A DNA stretch of 8,971 nucleotides from Candidatus Melainabacteria bacterium (GCA_016209785.1 JACQVM010000331.1:1-8971), one strand, 5' to 3'; shown: positions 1-7,519, counted from the stretch's first letter. The notes: a model not told the origin generated them from the sequence alone. Made by a program: numbers and translations.

Positions 1-270
1 GGTTATAGGGCATACAGTCGCCAATTTTTAGAGCGTGTGCCTTTTTTACGTAATTCCATAGCATTTGTTTTTGATGCAGAGATTCTTTGTCAAGCTGTCT
101 TTTTTGGCTTTCGAATTGCTGAGATCCCGGTGGAGACAAGGTATTTTCCAGAGGCATCTTCGATTAATTTTTGGAACAGCGTGAGGTATGGTATCGGCGT
201 GCTGTCGACACTGATTAAGTACTGGTGCGCTAAGAATAGATTGATCGAGACAAGGTTGTTCAAAGGATAA
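1..270 (+). CDS. Family 2 glycosyltransferase, C-terminal part (5' end outside window)
   Basis: Frame 1 is open from the first base and reads GYRAYSRQFLERV, then RNSIAFVFDAEIL, then GFRIAEIPVETRYFPEASSINF, ending in TAA. This is the C-terminal signature of GT2 enzymes of the DPM1/polyprenyl-phosphate glycosyltransferase type: the 'GYRAYSR' block, an 'FVFDxE' block, and the IPVxTRYFPEASSINF motif near the end. Such enzymes act at the cytoplasmic face of the membrane and transfer a sugar from a nucleotide donor, often to a lipid carrier. The catalytic DxD region lies upstream of the window and cannot be checked. A GTG at 37 is in frame but is internal to the conserved region and is not a real start. 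The gene converges on a minus-strand membrane glycosyltransferase; a polyprenyl-phosphate-sugar product would suit the GT39 enzymes next door, but that is inference. Confidence 0.88.
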   Translation, partial: GYRAYSRQFLERVPFLRNSIAFVFDAEILCQAVFFGFRIAEIPVETRYFPEASSINFWNSVRYGIGVLSTLIKYWCAKNRLIETRLFKG

Positions 271-283
271 AACTGTTTTTCCT
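264..283. terminator. Weak A/T-rich hairpin between convergent genes, possible bidirectional terminator
   Basis: AGGATAAAA and TTTTTCCT form an imperfect inverted repeat (8 pairs, one bulged T, loop CTG). It overlaps both convergent stop codons (TAA 268-270 on +, TAG 284-282 on -). The stem is mostly A-T, so it would be weak. The A tract and T tract would provide a U-run in either direction. Position supports a terminator role; stem strength does not. Confidence 0.25.
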
Positions 284-2579
284 AAAGGAGCCCAATGTCT
301 TTACTCAACACATTTGGTGTTCCATCTTCGCCATAACCTAGGATAAGAAATAGCCGATACTGGCCAAACTGTATGCCTGGGCAGCTTGAGAGATCGGCAG
401 CTTCTTTGTGAGATCCATCGGCCAGCCAGCTTAACGCATTGCTTAATGACTGATTATGCCACATAGTTGTTAAACGACCATCGAGCATATCTGGTGTGCT
501 TAGAAACTTAGTTGGGCTAAATAGGGTCAATGAAGGTATCACAAGAGCATCGGTAAGACTCGACGGGTAGTCACCATATATAGTGAAGGGGTGCGTGGTT
601 GAGCATACAGAAATAGTGATGGATGGGCTTGCGTCAAGCAGATCTACGGGCACTTGAACAGCTCTCCATTGGCGGATATTTTCTTCAGGCTGCCTTACAA
701 GATTGGCAAGAATGCCCGAGAGAATAACACCATCATCTGATGATCTGTAAAAACGTATTGGGCGCGGGCGATCAGAGAGGGGTTTTTCGTTGACCAGGAC
801 CACGGCATCGGTGCTGGTGGCATCACCATCCAAGAGGATTAAGGCCCACTTTGGCTTGCGTGTGTCTGGTGCTCTTAAATGTGATAGAGAAATCTTGCGC
901 AAGGCACTCATGCCTGGTCTGACCTTACAGGACCATTCATTTATTGATGTGCCATATGTTGTAAATGCAAACATCACTGCAAGGCAATAGGCCAAAATGC
1001 AAACAAGTGCTATTTTGCCTGCACTAGAGATTGTCTTCAGTCTACCAATAGTTCTAGCAGCGCATGTTGCGGTGCCAAGTGAGACAAGTAGAGCAATGAG
1101 TTTTGCTGCAAAGTTAAGCCAAGCAAGAATCATTGGGTGTCGCGAGCAATAGGCAAGGTACGGTGTGAGGCTGGTCTGACACAGGGCTAAAAACAAAGCG
1201 CCAGTGAGAATAACTGCCAGTATTGCTAACAGGTCATTTCTGATTTTAACTTTAGAAAGCACAAATCCTGCCAAAAGAACAACAAATGGCATGGCAGTGA
1301 AGGCATAACGTGGTGTTGAGATGAACAAGGAATAGACAACCAGGTGCCATAAAATGAGAATAACGCTGGCATAACCAATAAAACTACTAGGAGCCTGATT
1401 GTGGGATGCTTTGCTTGGGATCATGCAAAAAAACAGAAAGGCAGCATAAACTGCGAAAAGACAGAGAAGCTGATGCCACCATTTCTGTATCCCGACAGGG
1501 ATTTTTAAACAGCTAGAGCGAAAGTCGTTCCAGGGGTTTTCCCATAACCTAGGTAGCTTCCGTAACACCAAATTAAGCGATTTCTGAGGATTAGATGCCC
1601 AGAGCCCAACTTCAGTTGCCAATGGCGAGTCACGCTCGGTGAACATTCTTACTAAAGGAGACTGTGGTATTGGCTCCCACCCATCCATTTCAAGATCCAA
1701 TCCAGATACCACATTAAGAACTGGCATGCGCTGTGGTGTCAGGTGAATGTGTCCTGAAGTTACATAGGTAAATGTAGCCCAGGGTACTAAGAAGATACTC
1801 ATTCCAATAAGAACACAGCTTAAGAAGACAAATTTACGCTTGTTGGTCCTTAATACTGACAAGGCTAGCAAGTCAATAACAGTGGCTGCAGGTGCTAAGG
1901 CAGCCTTTAACAAAAAGACCAGCCCGGTAAGGCAGCCAAGAAAAAAACTTAAAAGACATGTAATTTTGACCTTCGCCTCCCGAAACCGTACCAATTGGCT
2001 CAACACAATGACTTGCATACTAAGTACACAGGTAATGAGAGTTTCAGGCAAAAACTTACCAGCGCCCACTAGAGCAGATGGATAACTTGCCCATAAAATG
2101 CCTGTGACCAGACCCCATTTGATTTGTCCGGTAAATTGCTTACCTAGGAAGAAGACCAGTAGTGCACTTGCTGCATGCAATATACTCTGGAGAACAACGA
2201 GCATAACTCCATCAGCAACACCAGGCATTTTGCCTATCACAAGAAACACACAAGACACTAGTATGGGTAGAATTGGACCGTCCAAGAGCAAGTTGGGTCC
2301 TAGAGGAGTTAGCAACTCCTTCAATGATCCAGTCATGCCTGCATCTATAAGGTGCTTCACTAAGATATAGACTTGCTGAGCTGAACCAAGGTAATGCCCA
2401 GAGTCGAAAGTTAGCACCATCCCTAGTGCACGACGCGATAGATTTTGCACCAGGCAAAGCGTCAAGGCCAGGACAAAGCAAAAAAGACCAGCTGCCAAAG
2501 TCTTTATGCTATGACCATAACCCAAATTGAGAATCGCGCGGTTCTGGTTGCCATCAGGTTGTTCCACTTGTCTTTTCAC
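282..2579 (-). CDS. GT39-like multi-pass membrane glycosyltransferase with C-terminal beta-rich domain
   Basis: The 765 aa protein has a TM helix at about 26-46, then an extracytoplasmic loop with FDSGHY (58-63) where GT39/PMT-type enzymes carry their catalytic acidic residue. Hydrophobic segments follow through about residue 540. A 'NPQKSLNLVLRKLPRLW' block (330-346) and 'TPRYAFTAMPFVVLLAG' (422-438) match the layout of PMT_2-type transferases, which use polyprenyl-phosphate sugars at the outer face of the membrane. Residues about 550-765 lack membrane segments and look like alternating beta strands (for example DAVVLVNEKPL and WRAVQVPVDLL followed by ITISV), resembling a beta-sandwich accessory domain. 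The start is GTG (2579), overlapping the TGA of the upstream gene as GTGA with AAGGA close by, so translation is probably coupled. Acceptor and sugar are unknown. Family assignment is moderate: the motifs are weaker than in the upstream paralogue. Confidence 0.75.
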   Translation of the reverse strand: MKRQVEQPDGNQNRAILNLGYGHSIKTLAAGLFCFVLALTLCLVQNLSRRALGMVLTFDSGHYLGSAQQVYILVKHLIDAGMTGSLKELLTPLGPNLLLDGPILPILVSCVFLVIGKMPGVADGVMLVVLQSILHAASALLVFFLGKQFTGQIKWGLVTGILWASYPSALVGAGKFLPETLITCVLSMQVIVLSQLVRFREAKVKITCLLSFFLGCLTGLVFLLKAALAPAATVIDLLALSVLRTNKRKFVFLSCVLIGMSIFLVPWATFTYVTSGHIHLTPQRMPVLNVVSGLDLEMDGWEPIPQSPLVRMFTERDSPLATEVGLWASNPQKSLNLVLRKLPRLWENPWNDFRSSCLKIPVGIQKWWHQLLCLFAVYAAFLFFCMIPSKASHNQAPSSFIGYASVILILWHLVVYSLFISTPRYAFTAMPFVVLLAGFVLSKVKIRNDLLAILAVILTGALFLALCQTSLTPYLAYCSRHPMILAWLNFAAKLIALLVSLGTATCAARTIGRLKTISSAGKIALVCILAYCLAVMFAFTTYGTSINEWSCKVRPGMSALRKISLSHLRAPDTRKPKWALILLDGDATSTDAVVLVNEKPLSDRPRPIRFYRSSDDGVILSGILANLVRQPEENIRQWRAVQVPVDLLDASPSITISVCSTTHPFTIYGDYPSSLTDALVIPSLTLFSPTKFLSTPDMLDGRLTTMWHNQSLSNALSWLADGSHKEAADLSSCPGIQFGQYRLFLILGYGEDGTPNVLSKDIGLL

Positions 2580-4081
2580 CGTTCCTTATAAAGCCTTAGG
2601 TGCAGTGCATGTGGAAAATCTTCCTGTTGGATTAGTGTAAACCTTTTTGGCAACATTTCTTTTATAGCTTCTCCTTCCTGGGCAGTTATTAGCCAGAACT
2701 GATGGCAGTTAGACAGAACTTTTTCAAGATGATTTGCACCTAGCTGAGGTGTTACGCCAACTTGGCGTAACGGTCTAGTCAGGTATCGATCCAGACAAGC
2801 AATGTTGTAATACTGGCTCACCAGGATAAGGTCATTGGGGCTAACCAAGGATTCCACCTTTTGAGCTAGCGTGCTCCAAGGCTCACGTTGTGGTACCGCG
2901 TGGGCATAAGCGTTATTGGCCAGTGCTAGTGCCACATGGGCAATAAGCAAGTACCGGCTCCAAGTGCTAGACAAGATGCTCGACAGCCCATAACCAGCAA
3001 GTATGTATATTGCAGGTGCGGTAGCAATTAAATAGCGTGAAATCTCAATTACTCTATGACCTTCCAGGACATCAGCAAGCCAGACTATGCCAGCCGGTAT
3101 GATGGCCCACAACCAAAAGAAACTTACATTGGCTCCTGTAGTTCTTAAAAAGGAAAATCGACCTCGTAGGGATGGGAACGTGGCTGTAACTGCCAAGGCA
3201 AGAAACGCTGAGGCCGTGAGGTAAAGGGGGGCTACATACGCTACCACTTTTTTCCCGGACAGAAATACAATCCAGTTAAGTGGTACCCTAACTGCTGCTG
3301 CCCATACAGGCCACCACCAGCTTGGCTTGCGAGCTACATAAAAGGACTCGGTGCGTATGGAGGCAGCCTGGGCAAACATATCCAGCCAGGGTAGCCACAA
3401 CAACAAAACACCTGCCCAGGACAAAAGCAGACAGCAGTACAGTGGTAAGGCCTTTCTCTTGAAGCACATATAGGAAGACCAGACAAACTGGAAAAAAACT
3501 GTAAATAGCCCTGTGTAATGACTGTTGATTAACGCCCATGTTCCAAGCACATAAGCTGTTAACAATGCAGTGGTAGTAAGCCTTGAGCGGTTACCCTGTA
3601 CTGTTAGGAAAAGTGCACCTGAAGAAACCAAGGAAGCAAAAACAGTAAGCGTGTAAGAACGGGCTTCTTGTGCGTAGTAAATATCAAAAGGTGAAACTGC
3701 TTGCAGCAAGGTGACTATAATTGCTGTCCGGTTGCCAAATACTGTCTGTGTTAGCCAGAACAAAAGGCAAAGGCTAGCAAGGGATAAGACGGTTGATAGT
3801 GACCGGATAGCAAGATCGCTTCCCCCCAAAAACGTCATCCAGTAATTAAGCAAGACCGCATAAAGAGGCGGGCATAAGGGGTCTACTAGGCGAAAGTTAC
3901 TTAACACTTCGCTTATGGGATGCGGTGGGTCAAAGGTAAAGAGATAAGGTTGGTTGGCTGGGTTAATAAAGTCTGGCAATTTCTGTCCAGTAGCATCAGC
4001 AAGTGACTGATAAGCTTCATCCAACCAAAAGCTATCAAAAGTAATGCCTGCAAAGCGCAAGCCGGCTGCTAGAAGCATCAA
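2576..4081 (-). CDS. GT39/ArnT-like membrane glycosyltransferase (PMT_2 type)
   Basis: The 501 aa integral membrane protein (TTG start numbering) has an N-terminal hydrophobic stretch followed by the loop motif WLDEA (19-23; D21/E22), the acidic pair expected at the active site of GT39 enzymes. Next come DPLCPPLYAVLLNYW (67-81), equivalent to the family HPPLY block but with Cys for His, then YYAQEARSY (135-143), a very typical GT39 motif. About ten hydrophobic segments follow, then SRYLIATAPAIYILAG (348-363) and a soluble C-terminal part. It probably transfers a sugar from polyprenyl phosphate to a lipid, glycan or protein outside the cytoplasmic membrane. The start is uncertain: TTG 4081 and ATG 4078 are possible, but the only strong Shine-Dalgarno (AGGAGGT, 4110-4104) sits 5 nt before an in-frame CTG at 4099, which would add six residues to the first membrane helix. 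A TAG at 4110-4108 in the same frame limits further extension. It is the first gene of a two-gene operon. Confidence 0.88.
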   Translation of the reverse strand: MMLLAAGLRFAGITFDSFWLDEAYQSLADATGQKLPDFINPANQPYLFTFDPPHPISEVLSNFRLVDPLCPPLYAVLLNYWMTFLGGSDLAIRSLSTVLSLASLCLLFWLTQTVFGNRTAIIVTLLQAVSPFDIYYAQEARSYTLTVFASLVSSGALFLTVQGNRSRLTTTALLTAYVLGTWALINSHYTGLFTVFFQFVWSSYMCFKRKALPLYCCLLLSWAGVLLLWLPWLDMFAQAASIRTESFYVARKPSWWWPVWAAAVRVPLNWIVFLSGKKVVAYVAPLYLTASAFLALAVTATFPSLRGRFSFLRTTGANVSFFWLWAIIPAGIVWLADVLEGHRVIEISRYLIATAPAIYILAGYGLSSILSSTWSRYLLIAHVALALANNAYAHAVPQREPWSTLAQKVESLVSPNDLILVSQYYNIACLDRYLTRPLRQVGVTPQLGANHLEKVLSNCHQFWLITAQEGEAIKEMLPKRFTLIQQEDFPHALHLRLYKER

Positions 4082-4103
4082 TAGTAAAAATGCCCTCAGA
4101 ACT

Positions 4104-4110
4104 ACCTCCT
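4104..4110 (-). promoter_or_regulatory. Strong Shine-Dalgarno upstream of the GT39 gene
   Basis: On the minus strand this reads AGGAGGT. From the end of AGGAGG there are 5 nt to an in-frame CTG (4099-4097), but 23 nt to TTG 4081 and 26 nt to ATG 4078. A weaker GAGGG (4099-4092 region) lies about 11 nt before the TTG. The ideal site therefore favours a CTG start, unless the weaker site is the one used. Confidence 0.6.
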
Positions 4111-4251
4111 AATGGTTCCAAAGATCATTAAATTTCTCATTTTACTTGAGCGTAAGCAATAGACCAGCGCCTGGCTGGTCGTTTAATAATGCTTCTTATG
4201 TGGCACATTGAAAGCACGGCAGGGCGCTACTTAGTAAATGCTGACATGTGC
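4111..4251. promoter_or_regulatory. Divergent promoter region between GT39 operon and pilB
   Basis: This AT-rich spacer separates two divergently transcribed units and must hold both promoters. Toward pilB, TTGAAA (4208-4213) followed after 18 nt by TAGTAA (4232-4237) is a weak sigma70-like candidate. Toward the GT39 genes, minus-strand TAAAAT (4144-4139) and TTTAAT (4132-4127) are each 5/6 matches to TATAAT but lack a good -35. No candidate is convincing alone; the positional argument is the main support. Confidence 0.4.
4162..4180. repeat. Perfect 7-bp inverted repeat in the divergent intergenic region
   Basis: GACCAGC (4162-4168), a 5-nt spacer GCCTG, and GCTGGTC (4174-4180) form an uninterrupted GC-rich stem in an otherwise AT-rich spacer. 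Only TTT follows on the + strand and no T run follows on the minus strand, so it is a poor intrinsic terminator. A dimeric regulator's operator shared by the divergent promoters, or a small RNA hairpin, are alternatives. Confidence 0.55.
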
Positions 4252-4257
4252 AAGGAG
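4252..4257 (+). promoter_or_regulatory. Ribosome binding site deciding the pilB start
   Basis: AAGGAG is followed by a 5-nt spacer (TCCGG) and ATG at 4263. An upstream in-frame GTG at 4248 would place this site inside the coding sequence and has no Shine-Dalgarno of its own. The ATG is therefore the preferred start. Confidence 0.85.
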
Positions 4258-4262
4258 TCCGG

Positions 4263-6320
4263 ATGGCTCTTGTTAAGAAAGACATTGGTGAGCTCTTGGT
4301 CGACAATGGGCTCATTACTGCCGATGAGCTTAAGCTGGTTCAACTAGAGCGACAAAAGACAGGGGAGCCAGTAAGTCTCATTTTAGCCAGGCTTGGCTTG
4401 GCAACCGAAAACCATTTAAAAAATGCCTTGGAGCTCCAGTATGGCGTCAACTACATCTCGCTCACAAAAACTGAGCTTGACGTGGATGTTTTGCACCTGC
4501 TCCCTGAGGCAGTTATGCGTGAGTATCAGATGGTTCCTATTGCCCAGCAAGGGAACCGTCTGACTGTAGCCATGGTCAATCCAAATAACCTCATTGCTCT
4601 TGATAACATTAAATACCGCTTAAAAGGCTTGCAGGTTAAGCCTGTTGTCTGTACTGAAGACGATTTCCAGCATTTCATGGAAACAGTCTATGCCAAACTT
4701 CAGCAACAGTTTTCTGAGGAAGTTGAGGAGCTGGAGCACGAGGCTTTTATTGAAGCTGATGTTGATTTAAGCACCCTGGACATAATGGCTCAGGTTGAGG
4801 AGGATGTAAACGATTTAGATATAGCACGCCAGGCTCAGGATGCACCAATGGTGCTCTTGGCTAATCAAATTATTGCTAAAGCGATCAAAAGACGATGTTC
4901 TGATATTCACATTGAGCCTCAAGAAAGGAATGTAACTGTACGTTATCGTCTTGATGGGGTTATGTTTATGGATCGGCGTCTTCCCAAGGCAGTGCTTGCA
5001 GCTCTTGTGTCTCGCTACAAGATTATGGCTGACTTGGATATTGCTGAGCGGCGTGTTCCTCAAGATGGGCGTATTAGGATTAAGTTTTCAGGAAAAGAAA
5101 TTGACCTCCGGATATCCACTGTGCCAGGCAAACATGGTGAGAAGGTGGTGATGCGTATTTTAGATAAGTCCAATACCTTAATTGGACTGGATAAACTTAT
5201 CACTGAAGCTGAGGCACTTGACGCTGTACGCGAGATGGTCCGCAAGCCCTTTGGCATTATCTTTGTGACTGGCCCAACTGGTTCTGGAAAAACTACAACA
5301 CTATATTCAGCACTTGCAGAGCGCAATTCACCTGAGGTCAATATATTAACTGCAGAAGATCCCATTGAGTATGACATGGTGGGTATCACACAGGTGCAAG
5401 TGTTGAGAGAGAAAGGACTGGACTTTGCTAACATTTTGCGGTCTTTTCTTCGCCAAGATCCTGACATTATGCTTGTAGGCGAAACCCGTGACCGGGAAAC
5501 AGCAAAAACATCTGTTGAAGCTGCCTTGACAGGTCACCTTGTGTTCACCACCTTGCACACAAATGATGCCCCTGGGGCTATTACAAGACTGAAGGAGATG
5601 GATGTTGATCCTTTTCTAATTGCCTCGGCTACCATTGGTGTGATTGCTCAGCGACTGGTAAGGCGCATTTGCCCTGAGTGTGCAGAAGACTACCTTCCAG
5701 AGAAAAACACCTTGCAATACCTAGACCTTTTAGACAAGAGCCAAGAAAAGCTTGCTGAGTCCATCATTCAATACTATCGTCTGGAGGTTAACGAGAAGGG
5801 CTGGCCTGTGTTTCGTCGTGGGTCTGGCTGTGAGAGTTGCAACAACACTGGCTACAAAGGTCGCGTTGGAGTATACGAGGTAATGAGAATAAATGATGAG
5901 ATTCGTGAGCTTATAGCTAGTTCTGCTACTACAGCGACTATTCGCCTGTCTGCAAAGCAGTCTGGAATGGTACCATTGAAGGATTATAGCCTCCGGCTTG
6001 TAGGTAAAGGATTTACTACAGTGGAGGAAGTTATTCGGGTAACACTTTCGGATATTAGTGGCGAAGATAAACTGTGTCCGCGGTGTCGCAATCCTATTGG
6101 GGAGGATTTTGTAAAGTGTCCGTTTTGCCAGCACGAACTTAAGAGCCCCTGCCTTAGGTGCGGTACCCTGCAAGAAGAAGGATGGACTAGTTGTCCTAAA
6201 TGTGGACTTACGCGGGAGCAAGCTCAAGCAGAGAAAATATGCGGCAATTGTGAGGCTGAAATAGTACAAGGGCAAGAGTATTGTCCTTACTGCTTGAGTC
6301 CACGAAATGGAGAGACTTAA
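4263..6320 (+). CDS. pilB: Type IV pilus assembly ATPase PilB (GspE/PulE family) with triple zinc-ribbon tail
   Basis: This 685 aa secretion ATPase should form the cytoplasmic hexamer that powers pilus extension through PilC. Residues about 1-160 form an N-terminal MshEN-like domain. The ATPase core follows: Walker A GPTGSGKT (337-344, K343), Asp box AEDPIEYD (364-371), Walker B DPDIMLVGE (399-407, E407), and His box TGHLVFTTLHTND (423-435). The usual PilB/GspE tetracysteine zinc site is present (C470/C473 and C523/C526). All catalytic motifs are intact. Unusually, residues 605-677 add three zinc ribbons, each CxxC-X10-CxxC (C605/608/619/622, C630/633/644/647, C660/663/674/677). The N-terminal domain lacks the arginines expected in the c-di-GMP motifs. 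Type II secretion GspE is the alternative, but pilT next door makes a pilus role much more likely. The start ATG is chosen over GTG 4248 because of the AAGGAG site. Confidence 0.95.
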   Translation: MALVKKDIGELLVDNGLITADELKLVQLERQKTGEPVSLILARLGLATENHLKNALELQYGVNYISLTKTELDVDVLHLLPEAVMREYQMVPIAQQGNRLTVAMVNPNNLIALDNIKYRLKGLQVKPVVCTEDDFQHFMETVYAKLQQQFSEEVEELEHEAFIEADVDLSTLDIMAQVEEDVNDLDIARQAQDAPMVLLANQIIAKAIKRRCSDIHIEPQERNVTVRYRLDGVMFMDRRLPKAVLAALVSRYKIMADLDIAERRVPQDGRIRIKFSGKEIDLRISTVPGKHGEKVVMRILDKSNTLIGLDKLITEAEALDAVREMVRKPFGIIFVTGPTGSGKTTTLYSALAERNSPEVNILTAEDPIEYDMVGITQVQVLREKGLDFANILRSFLRQDPDIMLVGETRDRETAKTSVEAALTGHLVFTTLHTNDAPGAITRLKEMDVDPFLIASATIGVIAQRLVRRICPECAEDYLPEKNTLQYLDLLDKSQEKLAESIIQYYRLEVNEKGWPVFRRGSGCESCNNTGYKGRVGVYEVMRINDEIRELIASSATTATIRLSAKQSGMVPLKDYSLRLVGKGFTTVEEVIRVTLSDISGEDKLCPRCRNPIGEDFVKCPFCQHELKSPCLRCGTLQEEGWTSCPKCGLTREQAQAEKICGNCEAEIVQGQEYCPYCLSPRNGET

Positions 6321-6380
6321 GCATTAAGACAACATAGGGATATAGTAAGGATTGCCTAAGAGCATTTGTTATGTACGTTG

Positions 6381-6389
6381 AGGAAAGGG
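6381..6389 (+). promoter_or_regulatory. Ribosome binding site of pilT
   Basis: AGGAAAGGG lies 8 nt before ATG 6398. The rest of the 77-nt pilB-pilT spacer shows only a small CTTAA/TTAAG inverted repeat at the pilB stop (6316-6328) and a TATAGT (6341-6346) without a good -35. No terminator is seen, so cotranscription with pilB is likely. Confidence 0.7.
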
Positions 6390-6397
6390 TGTTGTAA

Positions 6398-7519
6398 ATG
6401 ACAATAGAAATGCAAGAAATTCTGCAATTGTGTTTTGATAGGGGTGCTTCTGATTTACACTTAAAGACAACACAGCCACCAATTTTGAGAGTAGCTGGGA
6501 AACTTATACGTACAGACTTTGATCCTCTCAATAAAGATGATGTTCAACGCCTTGTTTTTTCAATCTTGACACCTGAGCAGCGTCGGACATTGGAGCAGAC
6601 CTATGAGCTTGATTGCAGCTATGGTGTGGAAGGTTTAGGACGTTTTCGTGTCAATGTTTACAAAGATAGAGGCAATTATGCTGCAGCTTTGCGAACAATT
6701 CAATCAAGGGTGCCTTCTATAGACGATTTAGGCTTGCCCCCGGTGGTGAAAGAAATTGCTCACAAACCAAGAGGAATGGTGTTGGTAACAGGACCAACTG
6801 GTTCGGGTAAGTCCACTACCTTGGCTTCAATGATTGACTGGATTAATGAAAACAGGTCCGAACATATTCTTACAATTGAAGACCCAATTGAATTTGTGCA
6901 CCCTAATAAAAAGTCAGTTGTAAGCCAACGTGAACTTGGGGCTGACACAAAGAGTTTTGCTAACGCCTTAAGGGCTGCCTTACGGGAAGACCCGGACATT
7001 ATTCTGGTAGGTGAGATGCGTGATCTGGAAACCATACAACTAGCCCTTACAGCCGCTGAGACAGGACACTTGGTTTTTGGGACACTGCATACAAGCTCTG
7101 CTGCGCAGACAATTGATAGGGTAGTGGATGTCTTTCCACCTTCTCAGCAGCAACAGGTGCGGGTCATGCTCTCCAATGGGTTGGTAGCTGTGTTAAGTCA
7201 GACGTTATTGCCGAGAGCTAGCCAGCAAGCTGGTGGTAGTCAGACAACCAAAGGGCGTGTGCTTGCCGTGGAGGTAATGCTTAATACTCCTGCTATTGCC
7301 AACTTAATTAGGGAATCTAAGACTGCGCAAATTTATTCGGCAATTCAAATGGGTGGGGCGCAAGGTATGCAAACCTTGGAGTCATGTCTAGCTCAACTGG
7401 TTAAGAATAGCCTTGTTAATTTTGATGATGCTTTAACCAAGTCAAGCCGCCCTGAAGATTTTCAACGCATGGTTGGTCCGCAGCTTGCCTTAAGTGGGGC
7501 CGGACAAGGGAGACACTAA
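6398..7519 (+). CDS. pilT: Type IV pilus retraction ATPase PilT
   Basis: The 373 aa protein is of normal PilT length. It begins with the PilT-type N-terminal domain (GASDLHLK..PPILRVAGKL) and continues with the RecA-like core: Walker A GPTGSGKST (132-140, K138), Asp box IEDPIEF (160-166), Walker B DPDIILVGE (198-206, E206), and His box TGHLVFGTLHT (222-232). The retraction-specific motif AIANLIRE (299-306) is present; the usual form is AIRNLIRE, so only the third residue differs. There are no zinc cysteines, as expected for PilT versus PilB. It should form a cytoplasmic hexamer that drives pilus disassembly, giving twitching motility and DNA uptake. Its C-terminus (TAQIYSAIQ..GMQTLE) resembles cyanobacterial PilT as I remember it. 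The ATG at 6398 has a well-placed AGGAAAGGG. It lies between pilB and pilC on the same strand, probably one operon. Confidence 0.95.
   Translation: MTIEMQEILQLCFDRGASDLHLKTTQPPILRVAGKLIRTDFDPLNKDDVQRLVFSILTPEQRRTLEQTYELDCSYGVEGLGRFRVNVYKDRGNYAAALRTIQSRVPSIDDLGLPPVVKEIAHKPRGMVLVTGPTGSGKSTTLASMIDWINENRSEHILTIEDPIEFVHPNKKSVVSQRELGADTKSFANALRAALREDPDIILVGEMRDLETIQLALTAAETGHLVFGTLHTSSAAQTIDRVVDVFPPSQQQQVRVMLSNGLVAVLSQTLLPRASQQAGGSQTTKGRVLAVEVMLNTPAIANLIRESKTAQIYSAIQMGGAQGMQTLESCLAQLVKNSLVNFDDALTKSSRPEDFQRMVGPQLALSGAGQGRH

Noticed and set aside
2098..2370. Plus-strand ORF of 90 aa inside the 765 aa minus-strand gene
   Set aside because: It is antisense to membrane-helix coding sequence; no motif or start context supports it.
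4248..4262. GTG 4248 as the pilB start
   Set aside because: It would put the AAGGAG ribosome site inside the gene and has no site of its own. ATG 4263 has ideal spacing and gives the normal N-terminus.
5060..5467. 135 aa minus-strand ORF opposite the PilB ATPase core
   Set aside because: It contains FPEPVGPVTK, the usual antisense shadow of a Walker A motif (GPTGSGK). It has no Shine-Dalgarno context and lies wholly inside pilB.
5730..6275. 181 aa minus-strand ORF opposite the PilB C-terminus
   Set aside because: It lies entirely antisense to well-supported zinc-binding coding sequence and its translation resembles no family; it is composition-driven.
6760..7035. 91 aa minus-strand ORF opposite PilT
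   Set aside because: It is an antisense shadow of the PilT Walker motifs (LPEPVGPVTN) and is not independent.
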